From Litoribacter ruber (GTDB lineage: Bacteria > Bacteroidota > Bacteroidia > Cytophagales > Cyclobacteriaceae), in contig NZ_JAHBGI010000002.1 of the NCBI RefSeq assembly GCF_018500185.1, forward strand, positions 434,001 to 498,000: DNA of 64,000 nucleotides, given 5' to 3'. Positions 34,637 through 43,035 of this stretch are shown one piece after another; the first letter of the stretch is position 1; each line of letters begins with the position of its first letter. The notes under the pieces are model-generated. The model had not been told where the DNA came from. It did not search any database and saw only the letters and a list, made by a program, of their open reading frames with translations. The translations under genes and the position numbers were made by a program.

Positions 34637-36349
34637 TTACCAGCCTGGATTCTGCTCCAATGTCACACCGTTTTCCCTGTAAAGGGCAATCTGGTCAATC
34701 GGAATAGGATCAAGGTAAACTCTAGGATTGTTGAATACCCGCTGTGCAGCCTCAACTGGCGCAGGGATGATATATCCTTCATTTCCTTCGGAAAGCACTA
34801 CGCTACTCTGAAGTCCAGGAAAATCCGACTCACGGATCCACGCACCACGGTTGATGGTTGGGTTTTCTCTGGTATCCGTATATTCCATTTTCTTCCATCT
34901 TCTCAAATCGTTCAAACGGAAACCTTCCATCATCAGCTCAATTCTTCTTTCCCTTCTGATTTCCCATATCAACGGAGAAACGGACTGATCCTGATTTGGA
35001 TCCTGATATGTGACACCGTTGACAGAGAACTGATCTCCTGCAACCTGTACGGCTGGCATATCTATACCTGGTCTGGCTCTCAATACGTTGATGGTTTTGT
35101 CCACATCATCTTGAGTCAAGCCAGTACCACCCAGAGAACCAAGTTCCGCAGCAGCTTCCACATAATTCATCAATACCTCTCCGTATCGGATCACCGGGGC
35201 ATCAATGATGTTAAGATTGGAGCTTCCTTCAGGGGTATTTCGAATACTTTCATTCAAGAATTTGTGCGTGGAAATCCCCGAAGTACTGTACTCTGGAATG
35301 ATACCATTTACTCTATACTCATCCGTCACGAAGGTTTCATACATTCTACCGTCACGATTAGACAGGTATTCTTCTCTGGTTCTGTCTCCTTGATAGTTTG
35401 GAGAAAGAGAAATCGGAAGACCATCAGCCATTAGATAGGAATCGATAGCATTTTTGGATACCCCAGTCTGCGGCTCAAAGTTGTTGTAACTCATCAAAGA
35501 GTGGGACAACATCCCCGGCTCATAGTGTCTATACATGATCACCTCTGGGTTTCCCGCAAGGTTGATAGAAGTAAAAGTCTCACGATAATTGGTCAGAGAA
35601 TAACGACCTGATCCAATCACTTCGTCAGCAGCCCACTTGGCAGCCTCAAGGTATTCTGAAGCCTTTGCATTGTTGCCTTCGTGATATTTCTGCCAGGTAC
35701 CTTCAAAAAGCATGGCTCGGGACATGAATGCCAAAACCACATCCTTATTTACGGTCAAGCCCGAAACCCCATCGCTTACTCGCACATTTTCAGCAGCAAA
35801 CTGGAAATCCTCCAACACTCTGTCCATGACATAGGCTCTTGGATCCCTAGGTCTGTAGATCTGCGCTTGATCACCTTCATTCACTTCCTCTCCTATCCAA
35901 GGCACATCCCCAAATTGGTTGACCATGTTAGAGTATTCCATGGCCCTGAAGAATCTGGCTACACCCACCCAGTGGTTGATTGCCCCTTCTTCCATAGGAA
36001 CTGTCTGGATTCTGTCAATAAAGATATTGGCCTTTCTGACCCAGTTGAAGTTGTAATAAGTAGCCGTGGAAGCCGTCACGGGATTCAGGCGGTACTGCGG
36101 AGGCGTAGTTGGTGAAAAGTCATCATTCAAGCTTTGGCCTGCAAAGTAACTCCCCCAGGTCCAACCTGTACCATATCCTGTGAAATATTTGGAATAAAAG
36201 CCCCAAGCAAAAGTCCGGACATTCTCTTCCGTAGTCCAATATGTTTCATCTGTCAATCGGTCGATCGGTGGCTTTTCGAGAAAATCCTCTGCACAGCCCC
36301 CAACCGCCACCATGGCAGTGAGTAAACATCCGATTATTTTATTTTTCAT
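34637..36349 (-). CDS. SusD/RagB-family surface glycan-binding lipoprotein
   Basis: The 570-aa lipoprotein (lipobox AVGGC, Cys19) has the SusD start pattern DFLEKPPIDRLTDETYWTTEENVRTFAWGFY in two blocks, helical TPR-like segments (YVEAAAELG), and the ending in which IRRERRIELMMEGFRLNDLRRWKK is followed by YIIPAPVEAAQRVFNNPRVYLDPIP. It caps the TonB-dependent SusC barrel encoded 19 bp upstream and captures ligand on the cell surface. The neighbouring amidase, NagZ, sugar kinase and GHL10 enzymes suggest a muropeptide or amino-sugar ligand; this is an inference. Confidence 0.96.
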   Translation of the reverse strand: MKNKIIGCLLTAMVAVGGCAEDFLEKPPIDRLTDETYWTTEENVRTFAWGFYSKYFTGYGTGWTWGSYFAGQSLNDDFSPTTPPQYRLNPVTASTATYYNFNWVRKANIFIDRIQTVPMEEGAINHWVGVARFFRAMEYSNMVNQFGDVPWIGEEVNEGDQAQIYRPRDPRAYVMDRVLEDFQFAAENVRVSDGVSGLTVNKDVVLAFMSRAMLFEGTWQKYHEGNNAKASEYLEAAKWAADEVIGSGRYSLTNYRETFTSINLAGNPEVIMYRHYEPGMLSHSLMSYNNFEPQTGVSKNAIDSYLMADGLPISLSPNYQGDRTREEYLSNRDGRMYETFVTDEYRVNGIIPEYSTSGISTHKFLNESIRNTPEGSSNLNIIDAPVIRYGEVLMNYVEAAAELGSLGGTGLTQDDVDKTINVLRARPGIDMPAVQVAGDQFSVNGVTYQDPNQDQSVSPLIWEIRRERRIELMMEGFRLNDLRRWKKMEYTDTRENPTINRGAWIRESDFPGLQSSVVLSEGNEGYIIPAPVEAAQRVFNNPRVYLDPIPIDQIALYRENGVTLEQNPGW

Positions 36350-36368
36350 TATGCTAAAATTTTAAATC

Positions 36369-39300
36369 TTAAAGTGTGAACTGGAAACCTGCTGAATAGC
36401 TTCTTCTGTAAGGGTAAACTCTACCGAAAGATGCTGGATCATTTAATCCCGCCTGAGTGTAATCGGTCTCCGGATCAATTGGAAGATCCAAGTTTGTAAA
36501 CTCAAATAGGTTTTCACCAGAAACGTAAACCCTCACCCTGTCAATTTTTATCCTTTGAGTCAATTCAGTTGGAAGTGTATAACCAAGGGTTATGTTCTTC
36601 ATTCTCAAATAAGACATATCAAGAAGGTATTGCGTCTGAGGCAGGAAGTTTCTTGCATTTGCAGACTGTCCTTGATCCGTAGGTCTTGGATAGAAGGCAT
36701 TTGGATTTTCAGGCGTCCAGTAATCCAACTGGTGCGCATACCAAGCCTCTCCTGGACGGAATCCTGGAACGGCCAAAGGTCCACTGGCCCAGAAATCTCT
36801 TTTACCTACCCCTTGAAGGAAGAAGTTGAAATCAAAACCTTTGAAATCACCACCTACTCGCACACCATACTGATATCTAGGCGTTGAGTTACCGATCACG
36901 CGCATATCTCCTGGATCATCTACTGTACCGTCACCCGGAGTAATGGAACCATCACCGTTAAGGTCTCTGTATTTCACATCCCCAGGTCCGTAGAAGAACC
37001 AGCCACTTTCATAGAAGGACTGATCAGGTACCCCGTCTCTCATGATATATCTTCCATTATCCAGGACGAATTCTCCGTTTGCATCCTGTACAAAGTCATC
37101 TGCAGTGAACAACCTGTCGGTTTCATAACCCCAGATCTCACCTAGTACTCTACCTGGTCTGTTCTGATTGATGCCTCGGTTATCTGCAAATTCAGTGATT
37201 CTCTCCTGGAAGTCAGAAAGCATCAAGGTAGTATTTAACCTGAAACCGTTGTTGAAAGAGTGGCTGTAATCCACGGCCAATTCCCAACCTCTGGTTTGCA
37301 GTTCACCCCAGTTTTGCTTGGTTGGAGTGGTTCCGAAAGTAGTTGGCACTACCAAACCGGCACTGTGCATGTCGCTGGTAGTTCTTTCATACCAGTTGAA
37401 GCTTACCCCAAACTTGTCCCTCCAGAATCTAGCGTCAAATCCTATATCCAAAGTACTGATAGTTTCCCAAGTTAGGTTGGTAGGAAGTGCTCCAGGAGTA
37501 GCCGTGGTGATCATGTTTTCATTGCCAATCATCCAGTTAGAAGTAGACGATCCCATGATTCTGTAAATATCACCCAAGAAAGCATTTTGGTTACCAATTG
37601 AACCATAAGAGCCCCTAAGTTTCAAGAAGGTCAAAACTGGTGCAAGTGGCTGCATGAAATCTTCTTCTGTAACTACCCAACCCGCCGACATGGATGGGAA
37701 AAATGCCCATCTATCAGTTGGAGAAAGCCTGGACGAGCCATCATATCTACCGTTAAGTTCAAAAAGGTATTTTTCTTTGTAGTTATAGTTGAAACGGCTA
37801 AAGAAACCCAAAGTAGCCCATGCGTTTCTGTTGCCCCCCACGAACATGTCGCCTGTAGCAAGTGAAAGCTCTCCTCTATCTGGATCCATCAAGTCTCTTC
37901 TTTGAGACCAGTGCGACCAGAATTCAAAAGATTCCATATCAGAACCGGCCATCACTTTAAAATTGTGATCATTGTTGATGTCAAATTCATAGGTGGCGAT
38001 AGCTCTCCCCACGTGTCTCTTTGACCATCTAGAATCATACTGCACTCTATTGTAGGCAGGGCTACTATATGGCTCATAAATCAGGTTAGCACCTGTTGCC
38101 CAGAAATTGTAGGCAGAAAGGACCCCACCCGTTTGGTGCAGGTTGGTGTTGTTATTCGAATAGGTATAATCCAAGTTAATGGAAAGTCCTCTTAGTGGTC
38201 TCAAGGTAGTACCCAAGTTGATACGGGACATGGTCTCGTTTTCTTGGTTCATATGAGCCTGCTCTACTTCAGAAATGGAATTTCTGAAAGGTCTCCCCTC
38301 ATAGGTACCGTAAGGGTACACAGACTGCCATCTAAAGATGTAATACCAAGGGTCATAGGTCTCGGAGGAGAAGTAGAAAGGTCTTGTAAAATTACTTTCT
38401 GTATAAAGTACTTTGGCTCTTACATCCATCCAATCGGTTACCGCTGTATTTACAGAAAAGTTAAGGTTATAACGGTTATACTCATCAGGATTGACTTTCA
38501 ACTGGCCACTTTGGCCCAAATAACCGGCACTTAAGAAATAGCTTGTTTTTTCAGTTCCTCCAGATACAGAGATATCGTGCTTCTGCTGAGGGGTGTATTG
38601 TCTTAGGAAAAGATCTGCTGGGTCCCAAGAGCGGTAGAAGAACAGACGGCCGTCACGGATTTCAAAATCACGTCCCATCACCATTTCCATTCCTAAATCC
38701 TGTCCGCCATAATTGGCTTCCCACTCACGCATTTTTTGGATCCCCTCTTGGTCAAAGAACATCCCCACTGCGCCAAAAACGTTGGTTGAAGGGTTGGTTC
38801 TCTGCAAAGCACGGAAAGCCATTTCAGCGCCATCAGCACCAGGAGCGATTACCGGAGTAGTGGTAGGCGTGCTATATGCAATGTTATTGGAATAGGTGAT
38901 TTTTGGCTTGCCACCTTTCACACCTGATTTGGTAGTGATCAAAATCACGCCCCAAGCAGCACGCGAACCGTAAATGGAAGATGCGGCAGCATCCTTCAAT
39001 ACGGAGATACTTTCGATATCCTCTGGGTTGATGAGCTGAAGGCTTTCAATCTCCACGTTATCCACTAGGATCAAAGGCTGGGCACCGTCGGTGTTACTCA
39101 AGGTTCCCGTCATCCCTCTTAATCGGATATTTGGATTCTGGCCAATCTGCCCACTTGGCGTGGTGATGGTAAGGCCGGGGGTAGTACCCTGAAGACCTCT
39201 ACCCACATCGGTAATTGGTCTACTTTGAAGCACTTCGGTATCTACGGTCTGTACAGCACCGGTCACCAAGCTTCTTTTCTGAGTACCGTAACCAACAATT

Positions 39301-39623
39301 ACCACCTCATCCAGGGTGTTGGTATCAGTTCCTAGCTCAACGTTGATTACAGATTGGTTGCCCACCTGCTTTTCTTGAGTTAACATACCGATGAAGCTGA
39401 ATCTCAGAACCGAATTTTCATCCACTTCGATGGAGTACCTTCCATCAATGTCGGTGGAGGTACCAGTGGAGGTACCTTTGACCATTACGCTCACACCTGG
39501 CAGCGATTCTCCATCATCGGCCGATGTAACTACCCCGGTCACGGTCCTCGTCTGCGCTTGAGCAGAAAAGTGCAACAGGAGAAAACATAAAGACCAGATG
39601 GAGGCCTGTAAAAGTTTTTTCAT
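36369..39623 (-). CDS. SusC/RagA-family TonB-dependent outer-membrane transporter
   Basis: A 1084-aa protein with a signal peptide to about residue 23 (FSAQAQ|TRTV), a carboxypeptidase-regulatory-like domain (about 26-105), the SusC-type plug start VVIVGYGTQKRSLVTGAV, the plug signature GVILITTKSG, and a 22-strand-barrel length ending in RSYSAGFQFTL. Together with SusD it imports an oligomer across the outer membrane with TonB energy. The upstream region has a perfect 18-bp inverted repeat about 150 bp before the start codon. No ECF-sigma/anti-sigma pair is adjacent, so control by the nearby two-component system is more likely. Confidence 0.97.
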   Translation of the reverse strand: MKKLLQASIWSLCFLLLHFSAQAQTRTVTGVVTSADDGESLPGVSVMVKGTSTGTSTDIDGRYSIEVDENSVLRFSFIGMLTQEKQVGNQSVINVELGTDTNTLDEVVIVGYGTQKRSLVTGAVQTVDTEVLQSRPITDVGRGLQGTTPGLTITTPSGQIGQNPNIRLRGMTGTLSNTDGAQPLILVDNVEIESLQLINPEDIESISVLKDAAASSIYGSRAAWGVILITTKSGVKGGKPKITYSNNIAYSTPTTTPVIAPGADGAEMAFRALQRTNPSTNVFGAVGMFFDQEGIQKMREWEANYGGQDLGMEMVMGRDFEIRDGRLFFYRSWDPADLFLRQYTPQQKHDISVSGGTEKTSYFLSAGYLGQSGQLKVNPDEYNRYNLNFSVNTAVTDWMDVRAKVLYTESNFTRPFYFSSETYDPWYYIFRWQSVYPYGTYEGRPFRNSISEVEQAHMNQENETMSRINLGTTLRPLRGLSINLDYTYSNNNTNLHQTGGVLSAYNFWATGANLIYEPYSSPAYNRVQYDSRWSKRHVGRAIATYEFDINNDHNFKVMAGSDMESFEFWSHWSQRRDLMDPDRGELSLATGDMFVGGNRNAWATLGFFSRFNYNYKEKYLFELNGRYDGSSRLSPTDRWAFFPSMSAGWVVTEEDFMQPLAPVLTFLKLRGSYGSIGNQNAFLGDIYRIMGSSTSNWMIGNENMITTATPGALPTNLTWETISTLDIGFDARFWRDKFGVSFNWYERTTSDMHSAGLVVPTTFGTTPTKQNWGELQTRGWELAVDYSHSFNNGFRLNTTLMLSDFQERITEFADNRGINQNRPGRVLGEIWGYETDRLFTADDFVQDANGEFVLDNGRYIMRDGVPDQSFYESGWFFYGPGDVKYRDLNGDGSITPGDGTVDDPGDMRVIGNSTPRYQYGVRVGGDFKGFDFNFFLQGVGKRDFWASGPLAVPGFRPGEAWYAHQLDYWTPENPNAFYPRPTDQGQSANARNFLPQTQYLLDMSYLRMKNITLGYTLPTELTQRIKIDRVRVYVSGENLFEFTNLDLPIDPETDYTQAGLNDPASFGRVYPYRRSYSAGFQFTL

Positions 39624-39774
39624 GTGTTTAATTAATTAAGGGTTTTGATAAGAGTTTTAAGTAGTTCAATAGGCACCTAAACCTTCAACCCCCTTGAAAA
39701 CAGCAGGTTAAAAAGCTAAGGTTACTTTATAGGTTTTTTGTTGGGTAAATTTTTGGATTTTTTAACATCCATCC

Positions 39775-39792
39775 ATCCCTGAAAACAGGGAT
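39775..39792. promoter_or_regulatory. Proposed operator copy 2, upstream of susC
   Basis: ATCCCTGAAAACAGGGAT, a perfect 6-6-6 inverted repeat, 152 bp before the susC start codon. The same half-sites occur before the amidase operon (one mismatch) and before the sugar-kinase gene. Confidence 0.6.
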
Positions 39793-39824
39793 ATTAATAA
39801 ATCACTGATTCGGTAAAGGTAGTT

Positions 39825-40075
39825 TTGCGGAAGAAAAGGGGGCACGGAGGTACACGGAGTTTGGCACTGAGTTGCAAAGAGTCTCCTTCGCGGAAAGAAA
39901 GGGGTCACCAAGGGCACAAAGTCAAAAAAAAGGGCACTAAGGCTTCTTCGCGGCTACCTAGATCGTCACCTCGAGGCCCTATATTTTGCAAGCACACCCA
40001 ATGCTACGACGATATAATTTCTCGCTGCGGCGCTGCGAAAACCGCCGCGATCGCTGCGAGAACTTTTACTCGTTA
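39825..40075. repeat. Non-coding repeat debris between susC and the NagX-like gene
   Basis: Fragments such as GGCACGGAGGTACACGGAG and GGTCACCAAGGGCACAAAG resemble the accessory repeats near 19.3 and 23.8 kb. At 40020-40061 a GC-rich block folds on itself (TCTCGC with GCGAGA, inner GCGGCG with CGCCGC). An open frame of 84 codons crosses this region but is made of repeats and is not a credible gene. Confidence 0.5.
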
Positions 40076-40110
40076 TTAGTACTGAAGATTAGCGATTTTC
40101 CTAGTCGCAG

Positions 40111-41268
40111 TTATACCTTAATGAATATCTTGTTTCTTTCCATGAAGTAGCCCACTATCCATAGGGTGAGCATGAAGGAGATGGCAAAGAGCAGGGAGGC
40201 GGTTTTGTCTACATTCCAGCTTAGAAATGCATTTTGGTATATCCATCTGGAAAGGGGCACCTCTCCCACCCTGATGATGGAAAGCGTTTTAATCAGTGCT
40301 CCCGAAAGGATAAAAAGGATTAGGGGATTTTTGCCAAAGACTTCGAAAAAATAGGTCCATTTAGCGATTTTCAATTTCTCAATAAGAAAAATCAATCCCG
40401 ATAAAACTATCAAACTCCATCCTGTACTATAAACGACAAAGCTACTGGTCCAAATAGGTTTATTGATAGGAAACCAAATGTCCCAAAGCAAGCCGACCAG
40501 TACACCAATGGCTCCTGCCAATAGCAACATCCTGGTTTTGCGAAGAAGATTGGTTTCTTTTTGAATGTATAACCCGGCCCAAAACCCGGTAAGTACATTT
40601 ACCACAGCGGGGAAAGTGCTCAAGAGGCCTTCCGGATCAAATGGAAGTCCAAAGCCTTTGTACAAGTTGGATTCAGGAATAATCAAGGCGTCAAATTTGA
40701 GCGCTGCATTACCTTTAAGACCAAAAGGTTCAGCCCCATCCCCGAAAGCCCACATCACTGCCCAATAAAGCAGCAACATCCCAGCCCCTACCCAGTAAGT
40801 GGTTTTGATTTTGCAAAAATGCACGATCAATCCTGCAAATAAATAACAAAGTACAATCCTCTGCAGGACCCCCATGATTCTTACCTCCGTAAAATCTTTC
40901 ATCAGAATCTGCCCATCTGCATTCCGGTATATGAAGGGGAAAAGGGTAAGCGAAACCCCAAAAAGAAAGATCAACCCGGCACGTTTGAAAAGTTTTCCCA
41001 AAACCTCCTTCCGGTCCCCTTCCTTGAATTTTTTAAGCCCAAAGCTCATAGCGTTACCCACCACAAATAAGAAGGATGGAAAAACCCAATCAGTAGGCGT
41101 AAAGCCATGCCAGGGGGCATGCTTGAAAGGAGCATAAATATGCCCCCAGCTACCAGGCGTGTTCACCACGATCATCAAACACACCGTCAGCCCTCTCAAC
41201 ACATCAAGTGAAAGGTATCGCTGTCCTTGTTTGGTTAAAGTAGGTTGTGGGGTTACTTGGGTGGCCAT
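40111..41268 (-). CDS. NagX-like transmembrane acyltransferase (DUF5009 / heparan-alpha-glucosaminide N-acetyltransferase family)
   Basis: A 385-aa inner-membrane protein with about ten helices. The family start is present (RYLSLDVLRGLTVCLMIVVNT), then PWHGFTPTDWVFPSFLFVVGNAM and, later, GVLQRIVLCYLFAG and FEVFGKNPLILFILSGAL. Members include the lysosomal enzyme that acetylates terminal glucosamine with acetyl-CoA across a membrane, and bacterial NagX proteins found beside chitin and amino-sugar genes. Acetylation of a glucosamine end in the periplasm is a plausible role. It is divergent from the response-regulator gene at 41460, in the middle of the salvage locus. Confidence 0.85.
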   Translation of the reverse strand: MATQVTPQPTLTKQGQRYLSLDVLRGLTVCLMIVVNTPGSWGHIYAPFKHAPWHGFTPTDWVFPSFLFVVGNAMSFGLKKFKEGDRKEVLGKLFKRAGLIFLFGVSLTLFPFIYRNADGQILMKDFTEVRIMGVLQRIVLCYLFAGLIVHFCKIKTTYWVGAGMLLLYWAVMWAFGDGAEPFGLKGNAALKFDALIIPESNLYKGFGLPFDPEGLLSTFPAVVNVLTGFWAGLYIQKETNLLRKTRMLLLAGAIGVLVGLLWDIWFPINKPIWTSSFVVYSTGWSLIVLSGLIFLIEKLKIAKWTYFFEVFGKNPLILFILSGALIKTLSIIRVGEVPLSRWIYQNAFLSWNVDKTASLLFAISFMLTLWIVGYFMERNKIFIKV

Positions 41269-41459
41269 GGTATTTCAAATCTTGAATTGAGGCACCAATA
41301 TTAGCCAAAAAATCTACATAGGGAAAAGATTTAGTATTTATTTGACAAAAGGAATATAGTTTTATAAAATTTTAGATTAAGTTCACCTATAAGAAATTAT
41401 TCGTTTCTTACCCCAATAAAGCCTTGTATATTGCAGTTTCAATTAAAAAACCCAGAATA

Positions 41460-42092
41460 ATGATCAAAGTGTTGGTAGCGGATGATCATCAAATGTTTAT
41501 TGATGGTATTAAATCCATGTTGGAGACTTCGGAAAACATTGAAGTGGTGGCAGAAGCCATGAATGGCAAGCAGGTTTTGGAAATTTGCGAAAAGCGGGAA
41601 GTGGATCTTGTCATCATGGACATCAGCATGCCCGAACTCGACGGATTGGAAACCAGCAAACAGTTGCTGAAGCTTTATCCTGACATTAAAATTTTGGGGC
41701 TTTCCATGCATAATGACCGGAATTTCATATCCGACATGCTCAAAACAGGCGCACATGGCTATATTCTCAAAAACACGGGTAAGCAAAACTTAATTGAAGC
41801 CATTGAAGCCATCCATGGTGGTGAAACTTTTTTAGGGGAGCAGGTACAGCAGACCCTGCTCAACAGTTTTATGAAAAAAAGCAAAAGTCTGCAGGTAGAA
41901 AAACTCTCCAGCAGGGAGCAAGAAGTGCTGGAAAGTATCGCCACAGGCATGACTACCCAGGAGATTGCTGAGCAACTTTTCATCAGCAAGAACACGGTAG
42001 AAACCCATAGAAAGAACTTGCTTTTTAAGTTAAAGGCCAAAAACACAGCGGAATTGGTCAACAATGCCTACAAGGAAAGACTGATTCAGTGA
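41460..42092 (+). CDS. NarL/FixJ (LuxR-type) response regulator
   Basis: The 210-aa protein from ATG 41460 begins MIKVLVADDHQMF. A TTG at 41424 would add a 12-residue leader unlike the family. The receiver has the acidic pocket (ADDH), phospho-acceptor Asp54 (VIMDISMPELDG) and conserved Lys in GYILKNTG. The C-terminal LuxR helix-turn-helix is LSSREQEVLESIATGMTTQE with SKNTVETHRKNL. The NarL class pairs with HisKA_3 kinases, and such a kinase is encoded 2.6 kb downstream in the same direction. It is the natural candidate to bind the 18-bp inverted repeats in this locus. Confidence 0.95.
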   Translation: MIKVLVADDHQMFIDGIKSMLETSENIEVVAEAMNGKQVLEICEKREVDLVIMDISMPELDGLETSKQLLKLYPDIKILGLSMHNDRNFISDMLKTGAHGYILKNTGKQNLIEAIEAIHGGETFLGEQVQQTLLNSFMKKSKSLQVEKLSSREQEVLESIATGMTTQEIAEQLFISKNTVETHRKNLLFKLKAKNTAELVNNAYKERLIQ

Positions 42093-42101
42093 TTGTGGTA
42101 A

Positions 42102-42119
42102 ATCCCTATTTTCAGGGAT
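42102..42119. promoter_or_regulatory. Proposed operator copy 3, upstream of the sugar-kinase operon
   Basis: ATCCCTATTTTCAGGGAT, a perfect 6-6-6 inverted repeat with half-sites identical to the susC copy, 61 bp before the kinase start codon and 9 bp after the response-regulator stop. Confidence 0.6.
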
Positions 42120-42133
42120 GTGAGAAAAACCAA

Positions 42134-42166
42134 TTCCCCACATATTTGTGGGGAACAGTTTTTCTT
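42134..42166 (+). terminator. Terminator or leader hairpin between regulator and kinase genes
   Basis: Perfect 9-bp stem TTCCCCACA (42134-42142) with TGTGGGGAA (42147-42155), loop TATT, then a T-rich tail. It can end the regulator transcript. The loop also contains CATATTTG, a near match to the -7 promoter element, so a promoter role is possible. Confidence 0.6.
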
Positions 42167-42180
42167 TTTAACCGACAAGC

Positions 42181-43035
42181 ATGTTATTAATCGCTGATAG
42201 TGGCTCTTCAAAGACCAATTGGAAATATATTAACGGGAACGGGGAGGTTTTGGAGTCCATCAAGACGATCGGACTGAATCCCTATTTTCTTTCCCAGGAA
42301 AATATCACAGAAATAATCACGGAGCAGCTTGCTCCCAAAATTGACAGCCTCCGCTCCGTTCATTTTTACGGTGCTGGCTGCGGTACCCCAGAGAAGCAGG
42401 AAATAGTGCAGCAAGCCATCATGAATGGTCTTTCTGTCTTTGATGTAGAAGTCAAGGGGGATATTTTGGGCGCTGCCCGGGCGCTTTTTCACGACTCTGA
42501 AGGCATTGCCTGTGTGATCGGGACGGGTACGAACAGTTGCCTTTATGATGGAGAGGAAATAATCCAAACTGTTCCCTCCCTGGGATACATGCTGGGAGAT
42601 TTTGGCAGTGGTGCGGTGATTGGAAAGGAATTTTTGGCGCTTTTGCTTCAGGAAAAGCTTCCAAAAGTGATTGAATACAGCTTCAAAGAAGATTTTGGAC
42701 TGACCACACCGCAGATATTGGACAAAATTTACAATAAGCCTTTGGCCAATAGATTTTTAGCAAGTTTCGTCCCTTTTCTCCGGAAACATGCTGAAACTCC
42801 CGAGTTGCGAAAAATGATCAAAAACGGTTTTTCACAATTCATGGATTATTACATCCGCCCTTACCGGAACAAATCTGAAAGCACCATCGGCATAGTGGGT
42901 TCAGTTGGATTTTATTTTCAGGATTTTCTTCTGGAGGTAGCTTCTGATAAAGGTTACAAAATCCGCACAATCATGGCCGACCCTATGGAAGGGCTGATCA
43001 AATACCATTGCTCACACCAATACGACCCAAAATGA
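42181..43035 (+). CDS. BadF/BadG-type amino-sugar kinase (GlcNAc/MurNAc kinase-like)
   Basis: A 284-aa sugar kinase of the BadF/BadG/BcrA/BcrD ATPase family, which includes bacterial N-acetylglucosamine kinases and the MurNAc/GlcNAc kinase MurK. The phosphate-1 loop is ADSGSSKTNW (residues 5-14). The sugar/phosphate-2 region is CVIGTGTNSCLYDGE with GYMLGDFGSGAVIGKEFL, and the adenosine loop is GIVGSVGFYF. It would phosphorylate sugars released by the NagZ- and amidase-type enzymes of this locus. The stop overlaps the next start (ATGA at 43032), coupling it to the GHL10 glycosidase. Which sugar it prefers cannot be read here. Confidence 0.88.
   Translation: MLLIADSGSSKTNWKYINGNGEVLESIKTIGLNPYFLSQENITEIITEQLAPKIDSLRSVHFYGAGCGTPEKQEIVQQAIMNGLSVFDVEVKGDILGAARALFHDSEGIACVIGTGTNSCLYDGEEIIQTVPSLGYMLGDFGSGAVIGKEFLALLLQEKLPKVIEYSFKEDFGLTTPQILDKIYNKPLANRFLASFVPFLRKHAETPELRKMIKNGFSQFMDYYIRPYRNKSESTIGIVGSVGFYFQDFLLEVASDKGYKIRTIMADPMEGLIKYHCSHQYDPK

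Noticed and set aside
39825-40079. 84-codon open frame between susC and the NagX-like gene
   Set aside because: Low-complexity Lys/Gly/Ser translation of repeat debris; no credible protein.
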